Shown: piece by piece, positions 41,934 through 53,100 of the stretch
How the letters are laid out: every line of letters starts with the position of its first letter
How positions within the stretch are numbered: position 1 is the first letter of the stretch
Assembly: GCF_007752535.1 (NCBI RefSeq)
Contig: NZ_CP036426.1
Coordinates: 5,580,001-5,644,000 of the forward strand
DNA from: Tautonia plasticadhaerens
Lineage (GTDB): Bacteria > Planctomycetota > Planctomycetia > Isosphaerales > Isosphaeraceae
Direction: 5' to 3'
DNA: 64,000 nucleotides
The notes under the pieces: model-generated
What the model saw: the letters and a program-made list of their open reading frames with translations, nothing else
The model's database searches: none
What the model was told of the DNA's origin: nothing
Made by a program: the position numbers and the translations under genes

Positions 41934-44900
41934 ATGAGACCGCCGAACCCCGCGACGTGGACGCGATCGCTCACCCTGGCCGCCTGCTGCGTCATCGCCG
42001 TCGCCGCCTGCCGGGCGGTCCGGGCCGACGATCCCCCCGAGCCGTCGCCGACGGTCGACTTCTCCCGGGACATCCGCCCGCTGCTCTCCGACGCCTGCTT
42101 CGCCTGCCACGGGCCGGACGAGGGGACGCTCAAGGCCGGGTTGAGGCTCGACCTGAAGGACGACGCCTTCGCCGACCGGGGGGGCTACGCGGCCGTCGTC
42201 CCCGGGGATCCCGAGGCGAGCGAGCTGTTCTACCGGATCTCCACCGAGGACGAGTTCGACCGGATGCCCCCGGCCGACTCGCACAAGGGGCTGTCCCCCG
42301 GGCAGGTCGAGCTGTTCCGGGCCTGGATCGAGCAGGGTGCCCCCTGGGAGGAGCACTGGGCCTTCGTCACCCCCACCAAGCCCGAGCCCCCCGAGGTGGC
42401 CGACGAGTCGAGGGTCGAGAACCCGATCGACGCCTTCATCCTCGACCGGCTGGACCGGGAAGGACCCGACCCGGCCCCGGAGGCCGACCCCGAGGTCCTC
42501 GTCCGACGGGCCCACCTCGACCTCACCGGCCTGCCGCCGACCCCCGAGGAGGTCGGCGCCTACCTCGCCGACGACCGGCCCGACCGCTACGAGCAGCTCG
42601 TCGACCGCCTGCTCGACTCCCCCCACTACGGCGAGCACATGGCCCGGTTCTGGCTCGACGCCGCCCGGTACGGCGACACCCACGGCCTGCACCTGGACAA
42701 CTACCGGGAGATGTGGCCCTATCGGGACTGGGTGATCGAGGCCTTCAACCGCAACCTCCCCTATGACCGGTTCGTCGTCGAGCAGCTCGCTGGCGACCTG
42801 CTCCCCGACCCCACCCCCGACCAGGTCATCGCCACCGGCTTCAACCGGGCCCACGTCACGACGAGCGAGGGCGGGTCGATCGAGGAGGAGGTCTTCGTCC
42901 GCAACGTCGTCGAGCGGGTCGACGCCACCGGCACCGTCTTCCTCGGCCTGACCGTCGCCTGCGCCCGGTGCCACGACCACAAGTTCGACCCCATCTCGCA
43001 GGCCGACTACTACTCGATGTTCGCCTTCTTCAACTCCCTCGACGGCAAGCCCCTCGACGGCAACGCCAAGGCGCACCCGCCGGTGCTCCAGGTCCCCTCG
43101 GAGGAGCACCGGGCCGAGCGGCAGCGGCTGGAGGCGGAACTCGCCTCGGTCCGCGAGCAGATCGCCGAGGCCGTCGCCGCCGTCGACTACGACCCGAGCC
43201 GGGACGAGGACCGCGCCGAGTACGTCCGTCGCGAGGATTTCGTCTGGGTCGACGACGCCCTGCCCCCGGGTGCCAAGCCCTCGAGCGAGGGGGAATGGGC
43301 CTTCGTCTCCGAGCCCGAACACCCCGTCTTCCTCGGGTCGAAGGCCCACGTCCGGACGTCCGAGGGGCAGAGCCAGCACCTCTTCACCGAGGCGTCGCAG
43401 GGCCTGCTCGTCGGCGAGGGGGACACGCTCTTCGCCCACGCCTTCCTCGACCCGCTGAATCCGCCCAAGGAGATCATGCTCCAGTGGAACACCGGGGAGT
43501 GGAAGCACCGGGCGTACTGGGGCGAGAACCTGATCGACTACGGCACGGACGGCACGACCGAGCGCGTCTCCCGGGGGGCCCTGCCGACCACCGGGGAGTG
43601 GGTCCGCCTGGAGGTCCCCGCGGCCGACGTCGGCATCCCCCCCGGGACGACGATCACCGGCCTGGCCTTCACCCAGCACGGGGGCACCGTCCGCTGGGAC
43701 GCCGCCGGCATCCGCTCCTGGACCCCACAGCTGGGCGAGTCGTACGCGTCGCTCGCCTCCTGGATCCGGGACCAGAGGGTCCTCGGAGACAAGGCGGCGC
43801 TCCCGGATCCGATTACGCAACTCGTCGCCGTCGATCCCGGAGAGCGGACCGGGGAGCAGTCCGAGCGACTCCGAGACTACTTCGTCGAGCACGCCTACGC
43901 CCCCGCCCGGCCGACGCTGGCCCCGCTGCTCGCCCGGCGGGCGGAGGTCGAGAAGGCGAAGACCGCCCTGGAGGAGTCGATCCCGACCACGCTGGTCTGG
44001 AAGGAGATGGCCGAGCCCAAGCCGGCGTTCATCCTGAACCGGGGAGAGTACGACCAGCCGGGCGACCCCGTCGGCCGGTCCGTCCCCTCGTTCCTGCCCC
44101 CCCTGCCGGAAGGGGCGCCGGTCGATCGCCTCGGGCTGGCGAGCTGGCTGGTCGACCGCTCCAACCCGCTGACCGCCCGGGTCGCGGCCAATCGGCTCTG
44201 GCAGCAGGTCTTCGGCGTCGGCCTGGTGAAGACCTCCGAGGACTTCGGCGCCCAGGGGGAGACGCCCAGCCACCCCGAGCTGCTCGACTGGCTGGCCGTC
44301 CAGTTCCAGGACGACGGCTGGGACGTGAAGGAATTCATGCGGAGGCTGGTCACCTCGAACACCTACCGCCGGTCGTCCCGGGCCACCCCCGAACTGCTGG
44401 CGCGGGACCCGAAGAACCGGCTCTACGCCCGGGGGCCCCGGTTCCGGCTCGACGCGGAGACGATCCGGGACCAGGCCCTGTTCGTCGGCGGCCTGCTCGT
44501 CGAGCAGGTCGGCGGGCCGAGCGTCAAGCCGCCGCAGCCGTCGGGGCTCTGGGAGGCCGTCGGCTACACCAGCTCCAACACCGCCCAGTTCCGGGCCGAC
44601 ACCGGCCGGGAGAAGGTCCACCGCCGCAGCCTCTACACCTTCTGGAAGCGGACCTCGCCGCCGCCCCAGATGACGACCTTCGACGCCCCCTCCCGGGAGT
44701 CGTGCACGATGCGACGGGAGCGGACCAACACGCCGCTGCAGGCCCTCCTGCTGCTGAACGACCCGCAGTACGTCGAGGCCGCCCGGGCCCTGGCCGAGCG
44801 GACGATGCGGGAGGCCGGCTCCTCCACCGAGGATCGCCTGACCCGGATGTTCCGGATCGTCGCCGCCCGGACGCCCGAGGCCGACGAGCTGGCCGAGCTG

Positions 44901-45077
44901 ACGGCCGCCTACGACGACCTGATCGCCTCGTACCGCGACGACCCCGAGGCCGCCCGCCAGCTCATCGCCGTCGGCGAGACGACCCCCGACCCGGCGCACG
45001 ACCCCGCCGAGCTGGCCGCCTGGACCGTCATCGCCAACACGCTGCTCAACCTCGACGAGGTCATCGTGAAGGGCTGA
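41934..45077 (+). CDS. PSD1 and planctomycete cytochrome C protein (DUF1549/DUF1553)
   Basis: Large secreted/periplasmic protein, 1047 aa, typical of planctomycetes. A hydrophobic signal ([20 protein letters not shown]) is followed by the PSC heme-type domain with CFACHG (C55, C58, H59) in [22 protein letters not shown]1549 starts near [15 protein letters not shown] (about 165) and [11 protein letters not shown]-like [12 protein letters not shown]; a central region (about 400-600) is a carbohydrate-binding-like insertion; DUF1553 covers roughly 710-990 ([40 protein letters not shown]). The DUF1501 gene follows at 47 bp; the two form the standard pair. Confidence 0.95.
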   Translation: MRPPNPATWTRSLTLAACCVIAVAACRAVRADDPPEPSPTVDFSRDIRPLLSDACFACHGPDEGTLKAGLRLDLKDDAFADRGGYAAVVPGDPEASELFYRISTEDEFDRMPPADSHKGLSPGQVELFRAWIEQGAPWEEHWAFVTPTKPEPPEVADESRVENPIDAFILDRLDREGPDPAPEADPEVLVRRAHLDLTGLPPTPEEVGAYLADDRPDRYEQLVDRLLDSPHYGEHMARFWLDAARYGDTHGLHLDNYREMWPYRDWVIEAFNRNLPYDRFVVEQLAGDLLPDPTPDQVIATGFNRAHVTTSEGGSIEEEVFVRNVVERVDATGTVFLGLTVACARCHDHKFDPISQADYYSMFAFFNSLDGKPLDGNAKAHPPVLQVPSEEHRAERQRLEAELASVREQIAEAVAAVDYDPSRDEDRAEYVRREDFVWVDDALPPGAKPSSEGEWAFVSEPEHPVFLGSKAHVRTSEGQSQHLFTEASQGLLVGEGDTLFAHAFLDPLNPPKEIMLQWNTGEWKHRAYWGENLIDYGTDGTTERVSRGALPTTGEWVRLEVPAADVGIPPGTTITGLAFTQHGGTVRWDAAGIRSWTPQLGESYASLASWIRDQRVLGDKAALPDPITQLVAVDPGERTGEQSERLRDYFVEHAYAPARPTLAPLLARRAEVEKAKTALEESIPTTLVWKEMAEPKPAFILNRGEYDQPGDPVGRSVPSFLPPLPEGAPVDRLGLASWLVDRSNPLTARVAANRLWQQVFGVGLVKTSEDFGAQGETPSHPELLDWLAVQFQDDGWDVKEFMRRLVTSNTYRRSSRATPELLARDPKNRLYARGPRFRLDAETIRDQALFVGGLLVEQVGGPSVKPPQPSGLWEAVGYTSSNTAQFRADTGREKVHRRSLYTFWKRTSPPPQMTTFDAPSRESCTMRRERTNTPLQALLLLNDPQYVEAARALAERTMREAGSSTEDRLTRMFRIVAARTPEADELAELTAAYDDLIASYRDDPEAARQLIAVGETTPDPAHDPAELAAWTVIANTLLNLDEVIVKG

Positions 45078-45124
45078 CCCGCCCGGGACCGGACGAATAC
45101 GAACCTCAACCGGAGGACGCGAGC

Positions 45125-46606
45125 ATGGACCCGATCCTGGAGCGGATCAACACGGTGACCCGCCGGCACTTCTTCGGCCGGAATGCCCTCGGCCTGGGGA
45201 CCGCCGCGCTGGCCTCGATGCTGCCCGACCGCCGCGCGATGGCCCTCGGCGGGGGGGCCGACGAGAACCGGCCCGCCCCCTCGGGAGGCCTGCCCGGCCT
45301 GCCCCACTTCGCCCCCAAGGCGAAGCGGGCGATCTACCTGTTCATGTCCGGCGCCCCGTCTCAGCTGGACATGTTCGACTACAAGCCCGCCATGGACGAC
45401 CTGTTCGACACGGACCTGCCCGAGTCGATCCGCAAGGGCCAGCGGCTGACGACCATGACCAGCGGGCAGGACCGCTTCCCGATCGCCCCCTCGAAGTACA
45501 AATTCGAGCGGCACGGCGGGTCGGGCGCCTGGGTGAGCGAGCTGCTGCCCCACACGGCGAAGATGGTGGACGACCTGGCGATCGTCCGGTCGATGCACAC
45601 CGAGGCGATCAACCACGACCCGGCGATCACCTACATCTGCACCGGCCACCAGCTGCCCGGCCGCGCCAGCCTCGGCGCCTGGCTCAGCTACGGCCTGGGC
45701 ACGATGAACGCCAACCTGCCCGACTTCGTCGTGATGACGCCGACCTGGTCCGGCCGGAAGGACGCGCAGGCGCTCTACAACCGCCTCTGGGGCTCCGGCT
45801 ACCTGCCCAGCAAGCACCAGGGGGTCCGCCTCCGGACCGACGGCGACCCCGTCCTGTTCCTCTCCGACCCCCCGGGCGTGAGCCAGGCGAATCGGCGGAG
45901 GATGCTCGACACCCTCGGCGCCCTGAACCAGAAGAACTACGACGAGTTCGCCGACCCCGAGACCCAGGCCCGGATCGCCCAGTACGAGATGGCCTTCCGG
46001 ATGCAGACCTCCGTCCCCGAACTGATGGACCTGACCGACGAGCCGAAGAACGTGCTCGACATGTACGGCCCGGACGTCACCAAGCCCGGCACCTTCGCCT
46101 ACTGCGCCCTGATGGCCCGACGCCTGGCCGAACGCGACGTCCGGTTCGTCCAGCTCTTCCACCGGGGCTGGGACCAGCACGGCAACATCGCCGGCGACTT
46201 GCCCAACCAGTGCCGGGACATCGACCAGCCGAGCTGGGCCCTCGTCCAGGACCTCAAGCAGCGCGGGCTGCTCGACGACACGCTCGTCGTCTGGGGGGGC
46301 GAATTCGGCCGGACCATCTACTGCCAGGGGGCGCTCACCCGGGACAACTACGGCCGGGACCACCACCCGAGGTGCTTCACCGTCTGGATGGCCGGGGGCG
46401 GCATCAAGCCGGGGATCGTGCACGGCGAGACCGACGAGTTCAGCTACAACGTGACGAAGGACCCCGTCCACATCCACGAGCTGAACGCGACGATCCTGCA
46501 ATGCCTGGGGATCGACCACCGCCGACTGACGTACAAGTTCCAGGGCCTCGACCAGAGGCTCACCGGCGTCGAGGACCCCCATCCCGTCGACGCCTTGCTC
46601 GCCTGA
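45125..46606 (+). CDS. DUF1501 sulfatase-like secreted protein
   Basis: 493 aa, partner of the upstream DUF1549/DUF1553 protein. The N-terminus [19 protein letters not shown] has a Tat-like leader with TRRHFF in place of the usual TRRxFL. The alkaline-phosphatase-like core shows [18 protein letters not shown] (about 70), [42 protein letters not shown] and [10 protein letters not shown] with the metal-type His/Asp, and ending [24 protein letters not shown] 45125 follows GGAGG. A strong hairpin after the stop closes the two-gene unit. The pair may act in polysaccharide degradation, as often suggested. Confidence 0.94.
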   Translation: MDPILERINTVTRRHFFGRNALGLGTAALASMLPDRRAMALGGGADENRPAPSGGLPGLPHFAPKAKRAIYLFMSGAPSQLDMFDYKPAMDDLFDTDLPESIRKGQRLTTMTSGQDRFPIAPSKYKFERHGGSGAWVSELLPHTAKMVDDLAIVRSMHTEAINHDPAITYICTGHQLPGRASLGAWLSYGLGTMNANLPDFVVMTPTWSGRKDAQALYNRLWGSGYLPSKHQGVRLRTDGDPVLFLSDPPGVSQANRRRMLDTLGALNQKNYDEFADPETQARIAQYEMAFRMQTSVPELMDLTDEPKNVLDMYGPDVTKPGTFAYCALMARRLAERDVRFVQLFHRGWDQHGNIAGDLPNQCRDIDQPSWALVQDLKQRGLLDDTLVVWGGEFGRTIYCQGALTRDNYGRDHHPRCFTVWMAGGGIKPGIVHGETDEFSYNVTKDPVHIHELNATILQCLGIDHRRLTYKFQGLDQRLTGVEDPHPVDALLA

Positions 46607-46624
46607 GTTCGTTCCGTCATCCTG

Positions 46625-46665
46625 GACGGGCGGGGGCCCCGGCCCGGCCGGGGGCCCCGCCCGTC
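46625..46665 (+). terminator. Hairpin closing the PSD1-DUF1501 unit
   Basis: Arms at 46625-46635 and 46655-46665 are perfect 11-bp complements; after one mismatch another 4 bp pair (46637-46640 with 46650-46653 or nearby), leaving a short GGCCCGGCC loop region. It starts 19 bp after the DUF1501 stop. There is only a weak T-containing tail (GTCGCGTT). Confidence 0.65.
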
Positions 46666-46703
46666 GCGTTCCGGCCCCGCCTCCGCCGCCGAGGGACCCA
46701 GGG

Positions 46704-47978
46704 ATGAACCTCCACGCCTCGCTCTGCCCGCTCGCCGTCCTCGTCGCGGGCGTCCTCCTCTCCCCCTCCCGGGCGGTCTCGCAGCCGGCCGGGGCCAACT
46801 ACGAGGAATCGGAGGTCCCGGACTACACGCTCCCGGACCCCTTGACGGCCGAGGACGGCTCGAGGATCTCCTCGCCCGAGCGCTGGCGGGATTCCCGGCG
46901 CCCGGAGATCCTCCGGCAGTTCGAGGGCCTCATGTATGGCAAGACCCCAGGCGGCCGCCCCGACGCCATGCGCTGGGAGGTGATCGAGTCGGCCACCGAC
47001 GCCCTCGGCGGGGCGGCGAAGCGCAAGCAGGTCCGCATTTTCTTCTCGGGAAGGGCCGATGGCCCCCGGATGGACCTGCTCCTCTACACCCCCGCCGACG
47101 CGACCGGGCCGGTCCCCACGTTCCTCGGCCTGAACTTCAAGGGGAATCACACCGTGTTCCCGGACCCGGCCATCACGATCCCGGAGGGGGCCGACGAGTC
47201 GTCCCGGGGAGATCGCCGGGGGAGGTGGCCGGTCGATGAGATCGTCGGCCGGGGCTTCGGCCTGGCGACGGCGTTCTACTTCGACATCGACCCCGACGTG
47301 AAGGATCAGTGGCGGGACGGGGTCCATCCCCTCTTCTACGCCGAGGGCCAGGACCGACCCCTGCCCGACGAGTGGGGATCGATCGGCGCCTGGGCATGGG
47401 GCCTCAGTCGGGCGCTGGACTACCTCGAGACCGACGAGGACGTGGACGGGGCCCGGGTCGTCGTGCTGGGCCATTCCCGGCTGGGGAAGACCTCGCTCTG
47501 GGCCGGGGCGCAGGACGATCGGTTCGCCCTGGTCATCTCGAACGACTCGGGATGCGGTGGCGCCGCCCTGAGCCGGAGGCGGTTCGGTGAGACGGTCGAG
47601 CGGATCAACACGTCCTTCCCCCACTGGTTCAGCGACACCTTCAACGAGTTCAATGCCGACGAGGATTCCCTGCCGTTCGACCAGCACATGCTGATCGCCC
47701 TGATCGCCCCCAGGCCTGTGCTCGTCTGCTCGGCCGAGGGGGACCTCTGGGCCGACCCGAGGGGCGAGTTCCTCTCGGCCTACCACGCGAGCCCGGTCTT
47801 CGAACTGCTCGGCACCGACGGCATCGCGGGGGTCGAGGAGATGCCCCCGGTGAACGAGCTGGTCGGGGGCACGATCGGCTACCACGTCCGCCCCGGGGAG
47901 CATGACGTGACGATGCGAGACTGGGAGGTCTTCATGGAGTTCGCCGACAGGCACCTCGGACGGGAGGAGTCCCGCTGA
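46704..47978 (+). CDS. CE15-like glucuronoyl esterase / alpha-beta hydrolase
   Basis: Secreted carbohydrate esterase candidate, 424 aa. A signal peptide (LHASLCPLAVLVAGVLLSPSRA) is followed by YTLPDPLTAEDG and then the hydrolase fold. The nucleophile motif GHSRLGKTSLWAGAQDDRF agrees with CE15 enzymes (G-x-S-R-x-G-K), with SNDSGCGGAALSRR after it, the typical CE15 segment. The catalytic His is likely in YHVRPGEHDVTMRDW near the end. It cleaves, by family, esters between lignin alcohols and glucuronic acid in xylan. It lies 97 bp after the DUF1501 gene and may share regulation with it. Confidence 0.88.
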   Translation: MNLHASLCPLAVLVAGVLLSPSRAVSQPAGANYEESEVPDYTLPDPLTAEDGSRISSPERWRDSRRPEILRQFEGLMYGKTPGGRPDAMRWEVIESATDALGGAAKRKQVRIFFSGRADGPRMDLLLYTPADATGPVPTFLGLNFKGNHTVFPDPAITIPEGADESSRGDRRGRWPVDEIVGRGFGLATAFYFDIDPDVKDQWRDGVHPLFYAEGQDRPLPDEWGSIGAWAWGLSRALDYLETDEDVDGARVVVLGHSRLGKTSLWAGAQDDRFALVISNDSGCGGAALSRRRFGETVERINTSFPHWFSDTFNEFNADEDSLPFDQHMLIALIAPRPVLVCSAEGDLWADPRGEFLSAYHASPVFELLGTDGIAGVEEMPPVNELVGGTIGYHVRPGEHDVTMRDWEVFMEFADRHLGREESR

Positions 47979-47991
47979 CCGGGCCGTCGCC

Positions 47992-48744
47992 ATGCGCATC
48001 CCGATCGTGAGGCCCATCCTCCGCCCTCGTCCCCGCCCCGACCGGCTGTTCGGGGCCCCGTCCGAGCGGGGTCCGGGAGGCGTACCGCCCGCCCACCCCC
48101 GCCCCGGCTTCGAGTTCCCGATCCGGGACGGTCGGCTCGTCTTCCTCTCGCCGGTGGAAGTCGGGGACCGTCCCCGGCTGGAGGCGGCCTTCGACTTGCT
48201 CTCCGACCGATCCCGGCAGTACCGCTTCTTCCGGTCGAGCGACCGGCTCTCGGAGTCCGAGCTGCGCTATTTCACGGAGGTGGACCAGGTCGACCACGTC
48301 GCCTGGTGCGCCCTCGACACGCCCGACCCGCCCTTCGACGGACTCGCCAGCGGCAGGATGATTCGGGATCGGGACGACCGACGTTCGGCCGAGGTCGCGG
48401 TCACCGTGCTCGACGCCTGTCAGGGCCTCGGCCTGGGGACGCTCCTGCTGGGCGTCCTCGTCCTGCGGGCCCGGATGCTCGGCATCGAGCGGCTCCGGGC
48501 CGTGGCCCTGCCGGAGAATGTCGTGGTCCGCAACTGGCTGTCGGGCCTGGGCTGGACGATCGCCCGGGAGGATGCGCTCGTCGAGTTCGCCCTCTCGACC
48601 GCCCCGGATCCCGGACCCGGGACGACCCTCGCCGCCCGGGACCGATTTGACCGGCTCCTGGGGGAGCTTCGGGCCCCCCTGCGACGATGCCTGTCGGCCG
48701 GGGAAGGCCCGGGGATCGATCGGCCCGGGGGTGGGCCCTCGTAG
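47992..48744 (+). CDS. GNAT-family N-acetyltransferase
   Basis: 250 aa, single GNAT domain with extra ends. After a basic Pro/Arg-rich N-terminus of about 45 residues, the domain starts IRDGRLVFLSPVEVGDRPRL and holds the acetyl-CoA loop as VLDACQGLGLGTLLLGVLV (Q/R-x-x-G-x-G/A near residue 140), then NVVVRNWLSGLGW. The C-terminal tail of about 45 residues is low complexity. It starts 13 bp after the CE15-like gene and may be co-transcribed. The acceptor is unknown; the Pat-like arrangement of motifs is noted, but no cyclic-nucleotide domain is present. Confidence 0.82.
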   Translation: MRIPIVRPILRPRPRPDRLFGAPSERGPGGVPPAHPRPGFEFPIRDGRLVFLSPVEVGDRPRLEAAFDLLSDRSRQYRFFRSSDRLSESELRYFTEVDQVDHVAWCALDTPDPPFDGLASGRMIRDRDDRRSAEVAVTVLDACQGLGLGTLLLGVLVLRARMLGIERLRAVALPENVVVRNWLSGLGWTIAREDALVEFALSTAPDPGPGTTLAARDRFDRLLGELRAPLRRCLSAGEGPGIDRPGGGPS

Positions 48745-48887
48745 GGATCGGTCGCCGTCCGGCGACCCGATCCCTCATCCCGTGCCGGTCGAAAGACCGG
48801 CGCCCCGCCGTCGGTAAGACGGTGACCGTCCGGTCGTCCCACGCCCCGGTCGCGTCGGGTCGGGGCGGGGCGGCCCGATGACTCGGA

Positions 48888-49370
48888 TCATCCGGGGGGC
48901 ATCTGGCCGACGATCATGACCCCATCGGTGACCGAGTACCCGGCCCCCCAGCCCGTGCCGAAGCCGCCGATGATGGTGGGGAGGCCGCCCACGCCGACGT
49001 CGGTGGCCCCACCCTGCCGCTCCTGGGTCTTCGCTTCGCCCCGGAGGAGCGGGGTGACGGAGACGATGGCATAGCCCTCGGCGGCGAGCCTCGCCGCGGC
49101 CGCCTGGACCCGCCGGGAGAATTCCTGGCCGTCGACGTTCGAGCTCCATTCCTGGCGCTGGATCTGGGGCAACGCCTCCCCCGGGCGGATCTGGGACGCC
49201 TGGGAGGGCGCCGGGGTCGCCACGTAGACGACCCGGACATCCCCCGCCTGGGGGGAGATCGGCCGGGCCTGGGACCGGGAATTGATCATCATCCCCCCGA
49301 TCGCCAGGACGACGAGGGCCAGGCCCCACGAGGCGATCGGCCGGAGGGCGGGAGTTCGGGATTCGAGCAT
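48888..49370 (-). CDS. Anchored protein of unknown function
   Basis: 160 aa. One N-terminal hydrophobic segment (ASWGLALVVLAIGGMMIN) anchors a soluble part with PQAGDVRVVYVATPAP, EFSRRVQAAAARLAAEGYAIVSVTPLLRGEA and a Gly-rich end (GGLPTIIGGFGTGWGAGYSV). The middle reads like a short alpha/beta unit of an export-related lipoprotein, but I do not recognise a family. It is convergent with the GNAT gene and lies 90 bp downstream of another small membrane protein gene on the same strand. Confidence 0.65.
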   Translation of the reverse strand: MLESRTPALRPIASWGLALVVLAIGGMMINSRSQARPISPQAGDVRVVYVATPAPSQASQIRPGEALPQIQRQEWSSNVDGQEFSRRVQAAAARLAAEGYAIVSVTPLLRGEAKTQERQGGATDVGVGGLPTIIGGFGTGWGAGYSVTDGVMIVGQMPPG

Positions 49371-49460
49371 GGGGTTGATCCGGGCGGGGACGCGGGGGTC
49401 GATGCGTGGTCCGTCCGGCAGCCCTCGCGACCCGGGTCGGCCGGGCGGCCGGACGGTCGA

Positions 49461-49844
49461 TCAGCCGACGAGGCCGGCACATCGCCACCAATAGTAACCG
49501 TCGAAGGCGAGCAGGAACGAACCCTGCACGAGGACGCCGAGCCCGAAACCCCGCAACATCGGCCCCTTCCGGCTCAGGAGCACGCCGGCCGAGGCGAGGT
49601 AGAGCAGGTCGAGGCCGGCGTTGATCCTCAGGGCTGGCAGCAACTTGGCGGCCGTGCCCGGCTCGCCGAGCAATGCGGACCAGCCGATGAGGCCGTCGAT
49701 CAGGCCCCAGATCCCGGACATGAACCAGAAGGATCGCCAGAATTCGCTCGGCCGGGCATAGAGCCCGACCGTCGCCGCGCCGAGCGAAGCGAGCGACCAG
49801 AGCAGGAGGCCGACGACCAATCGGTGCTGGATGTCATCGGGCAT
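49461..49844 (-). CDS. Four-TM membrane protein (DUF6992-like)
   Basis: 127 aa, four hydrophobic spans: VVGLLLWSLASLGAATVGLY, FWFMSGIWGLIDGLIGWSAL, NAGLDLLYLASAGVLLS and GFGLGVLVQGSFLLAFDGYY. The conserved-looking WFMSGIWGLIDGLIGW and AFDGYYWWR resemble a small planctomycete/bacteroidete membrane family (DUF6992 by my recollection). No function is known. It is divergent from the FtsK-like gene across a 313-bp gap. Confidence 0.75.
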   Translation of the reverse strand: MPDDIQHRLVVGLLLWSLASLGAATVGLYARPSEFWRSFWFMSGIWGLIDGLIGWSALLGEPGTAAKLLPALRINAGLDLLYLASAGVLLSRKGPMLRGFGLGVLVQGSFLLAFDGYYWWRCAGLVG

Positions 49845-50157
49845 CGTGTCGGGTGGTGCCCGGGGTGACTCGGTCGGTCGAGGGGACCGTCCGGCCCCCG
49901 AGCCGCGAGCGTACCCGGTCGGCCCGATCCGCTCAATCGTCGCGCCGGCGGGGGACGCGGCGGCGACTCCCCCCGAGGCCCCCTTGTCCGGGCCGGCCGG
50001 GCCTGGAAAGATCGGGAGATCGGGTCGTCCCCACCGCCTCGGCCGATCGCCGACGCCATCGATCTCGCCGGGCCGCCTCCCGGGCGAGGGCGGAACGTCC
50101 GGGGACGGCCGGTCGTCGAAGGGTGACGGATCCGGGCCGATCGGAGGACACCGCCTG
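49845..50157. other. 313-bp divergent gap upstream of the FtsK-like gene
   Basis: No gene, repeat or convincing promoter is seen. The FtsK frame is open through this region back to 49831, but the translation is Pro/Arg/Gly-rich and unlike the coiled-coil N-terminus. A GGAGG (50142-50146) near the end is the ribosome-binding site of the FtsK-like gene. Confidence 0.5.
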
Positions 50158-53100
50158 ATGTCGGAGCAGCAGGAGCAACCCCGGGACCCGGTCGGTCGCC
50201 AGGTCTCGGCCTTGAAGGGGCTGGCCCGCTTGGTGGCCGATCGGGCCGAGGCCGAGGCCCGGCTCGGCCTCGATCGTTCCCGGCGCCTGGAAGCGGCCGA
50301 TCGGGTGCGGAAACAGGCCTCGAATGCGAACGAGGCCCGTTACCAGGCCGATCGAGACGCCCTCGAACGCCGGGCCCGTGAGGAGCCCGAGGCCGCCCGC
50401 GCCGCCTTCGAGGCGACCCGGGGGCAGGCCGAGGAGGCGCTCCGGGTGACGCGGGCCGAGGCCGAACGGCAGCTCCGGGACGCGGTCGAGGAGATCAAGA
50501 AGGCCCAGGCCGACCAGCGCTGGGAGGTCGGCACGATCTGCGAGGCGGGGCTGAACGACGCGAAGACCCGCCTGGAGAAGGCCCTCGCCCGCCTCTCGGA
50601 GGTCGAGTCCCGGCTCAGGGCGATCCGAGGGGAGGTCGACACCTACCTGTCCGCCCACCGGCTCCGCTCGGCCGCGACAGGGGCGGGGGCGACGGCCGAG
50701 GAGTCGGCCGAAGAACCCGAGCCCTCGGCCGAGGCGGCCGGGCAGGCGCTCGACGGGGCGGAGGATCGGCTCGACGACCTCCGGGGCCTCTCGATCCCCC
50801 GCCTCTTCCGGGGTGCGAGGCCGGCGCTGATCGCGGTCCTGCCGGCGGCGGCGGGGGCGGTCGCCGGTGGCTTGCTCCGGGGCTGGGCGATGGCCGCCCC
50901 GGTCGTCGGCGTGCTGGGGCTGGTGCTCGGGCTGGTCGTGGCGTACTGGCTGCATGCCACGGCGAAGGTCCAAACGCAACGGGCCCTCGGGCCCCTGCTC
51001 GGGGCGATCGATCGGGCCTCCCGGCTCTCCTCCCTGGCTCGGGAGCGCGAGATCTCGATCCATCGCGCCTCCGAGCAGGAGTGGCTGGGTCGCCGGGACC
51101 GGGAGCAGGTCGCCGCCGACGACCGGGCCAGGGCCGCCGCCGAGGAGGCCCGGCGTCGATATGACGACGCCGTCACCCGGGCCGAGGAGGCCCATCGGCT
51201 CGCGCTCTCGAACGCCGAACTCGGCCGGGACGAGGCCCTCCGTCGGCTCGGGGAGGAGGCTTCCCGGCTCGGCCCCGAGATCCGGGCCCGGTTCGAGGCG
51301 GAACGGAACCGGATCCTCCTGGAGCACGAGCGGGCCCTCGAGGACGCCTCCTCCCGGGCCGACGTCGAGTCCTCATCCCTGGCCGGGCGCTGGCGGTCCG
51401 GGCTGGCCGCGGTGGGGGAGGCCCTGGGGCGGGTCGATTCGGAGATGACCACCCGGTTCCCCACCTTCGAGGCGGTCGCCCGGGAGGATTCGACCCCGCC
51501 CGGGGAGGTCCCGCCCGCCCTGCGGTTCGGACGGCTCCGGGTCGACCTGGACATGTTCCCCGAGGGGCGTCCCGCGGACCCCGCCCTGATGGAAGGGCTG
51601 CCCGACCGGTTCGAGCCCCCGGCGATCCTCCGATGCCCCGAGGGGGGCTCCCTGCTCCTGAAGGCGGACGCCGAGGGTCGGCCCGCCGCCCTCTCGGCGC
51701 TGCAGGCGGTGATGCTCCGCATCCTCACCGGCTTCCCCCCGGGCAAGGCGCGGTTCACGATGATCGACCCCGTCGGCCTGGGCCAGACGTTCGCCGCCTT
51801 CATGCACCTGGCCGACGTGGACGAGCAGCTCGTCTCCAGCCGGGTCTGGACCGAGACGCAGCACATCGAGCAGCGGCTCCAGGACCTGACCGAGCACATG
51901 GAGAACGTGATCCAGAAGTACTTGCGTAATGAGTACCGCTCGATCACGGAATACAATGCGAAGGCGGGGGAGGTGGCCGAGCCGTTTCGATTCCTCGTCG
52001 TCGCCGACTTCCCGGTCCGGTTCAACGAGGCCGCCGCCCGCCGCCTCCTGAGCATCGCCCAGAGCGGCCCGAGGTGCGGCGTCCACGTCCTCGTCTCGGT
52101 CGACACGAGGCAGGAGATGCCGCAGGGGATCGACCCCAAGGACCTGGAACGGCACTGCGCCGTCCTCCGATGGCGGGAGGGCAGATTCCGCTGGGGAGAC
52201 CCCGACCAGGGCGGATTCCCGCTCGAATTGGACGAGCCGCCCCCCCCCGAGGTCTTCTCCGAGGTCGTCCGGGCCGTCGGCAGGCGGGCCGAGGGGGCGG
52301 GCCGGGTCGAGGTCCCCTTCGAATTCCTCGCCCCGAAGCCGGAGCGCCACTGGAAGGAGAGCAGCGCGGGGGGGGTGGCGATCCCGATCGGCCGGGCCGG
52401 GGCGACCAAGGTGCAGCAGCTCCGGCTCGGATCCGGCACGGCGCAGCACGTGTTGATCGCCGGCAAGACGGGATCGGGCAAGTCGACCCTGCTGCACGCG
52501 CTGATCACCAGCGCCGCCCTGGCCTATTCGCCCGACCAGGTCGAGTTCTACCTGATCGACTTCAAGAAGGGGGTCGAGTTCAAGGCGTATGCCACGCACA
52601 GGCTGCCCCACGCCCGGGTGATCGCCGTCGAGAGCGAGCGCGAATTCGGCCTGTCGGTGCTCCAGCGGCTCGACGAGGAGCTTCGAGTCCGGGGCGACCT
52701 GTTCCGGGAGGCCGGCGCCCAGGACGTGGCCTCGTTCCGGGAGGCCCGGCCCGACCGGACCATGCCCCGGATCCTGCTCATCGTCGACGAGTTCCAGGAG
52801 TTCTTCGTCGAGGACGACACGCTCGCCCAGGAGGCGGCGCTCCTGCTCGACCGCCTGGTCCGCCAGGGCCGGGCGTTCGGGATCCACGTGCACCTGGGGT
52901 CCCAGACGCTGGCCGGGGCCTACTCGCTGGCGAGGGCGACGATCGGCCAGATGGCCGTCCGGATCGCCTTGCAGTGCAGCGAGTCGGACGCGAGCCTGAT
53001 CCTCAGCGACGACAACACCGCCGCCCGGCTCCTCTCCCGCCCCGGCGAGGCGATCTACAACGACGCCAACGGCCGGCTCGAGGGGAACAGCATCTTCCAG

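Noticed and set aside
41352-44999. 1215-aa open frame on the minus strand
   Set aside because: Fully antisense to the DUF1549/DUF1553 gene, with no recognisable motif and a skewed Gly/Val/Asp composition.
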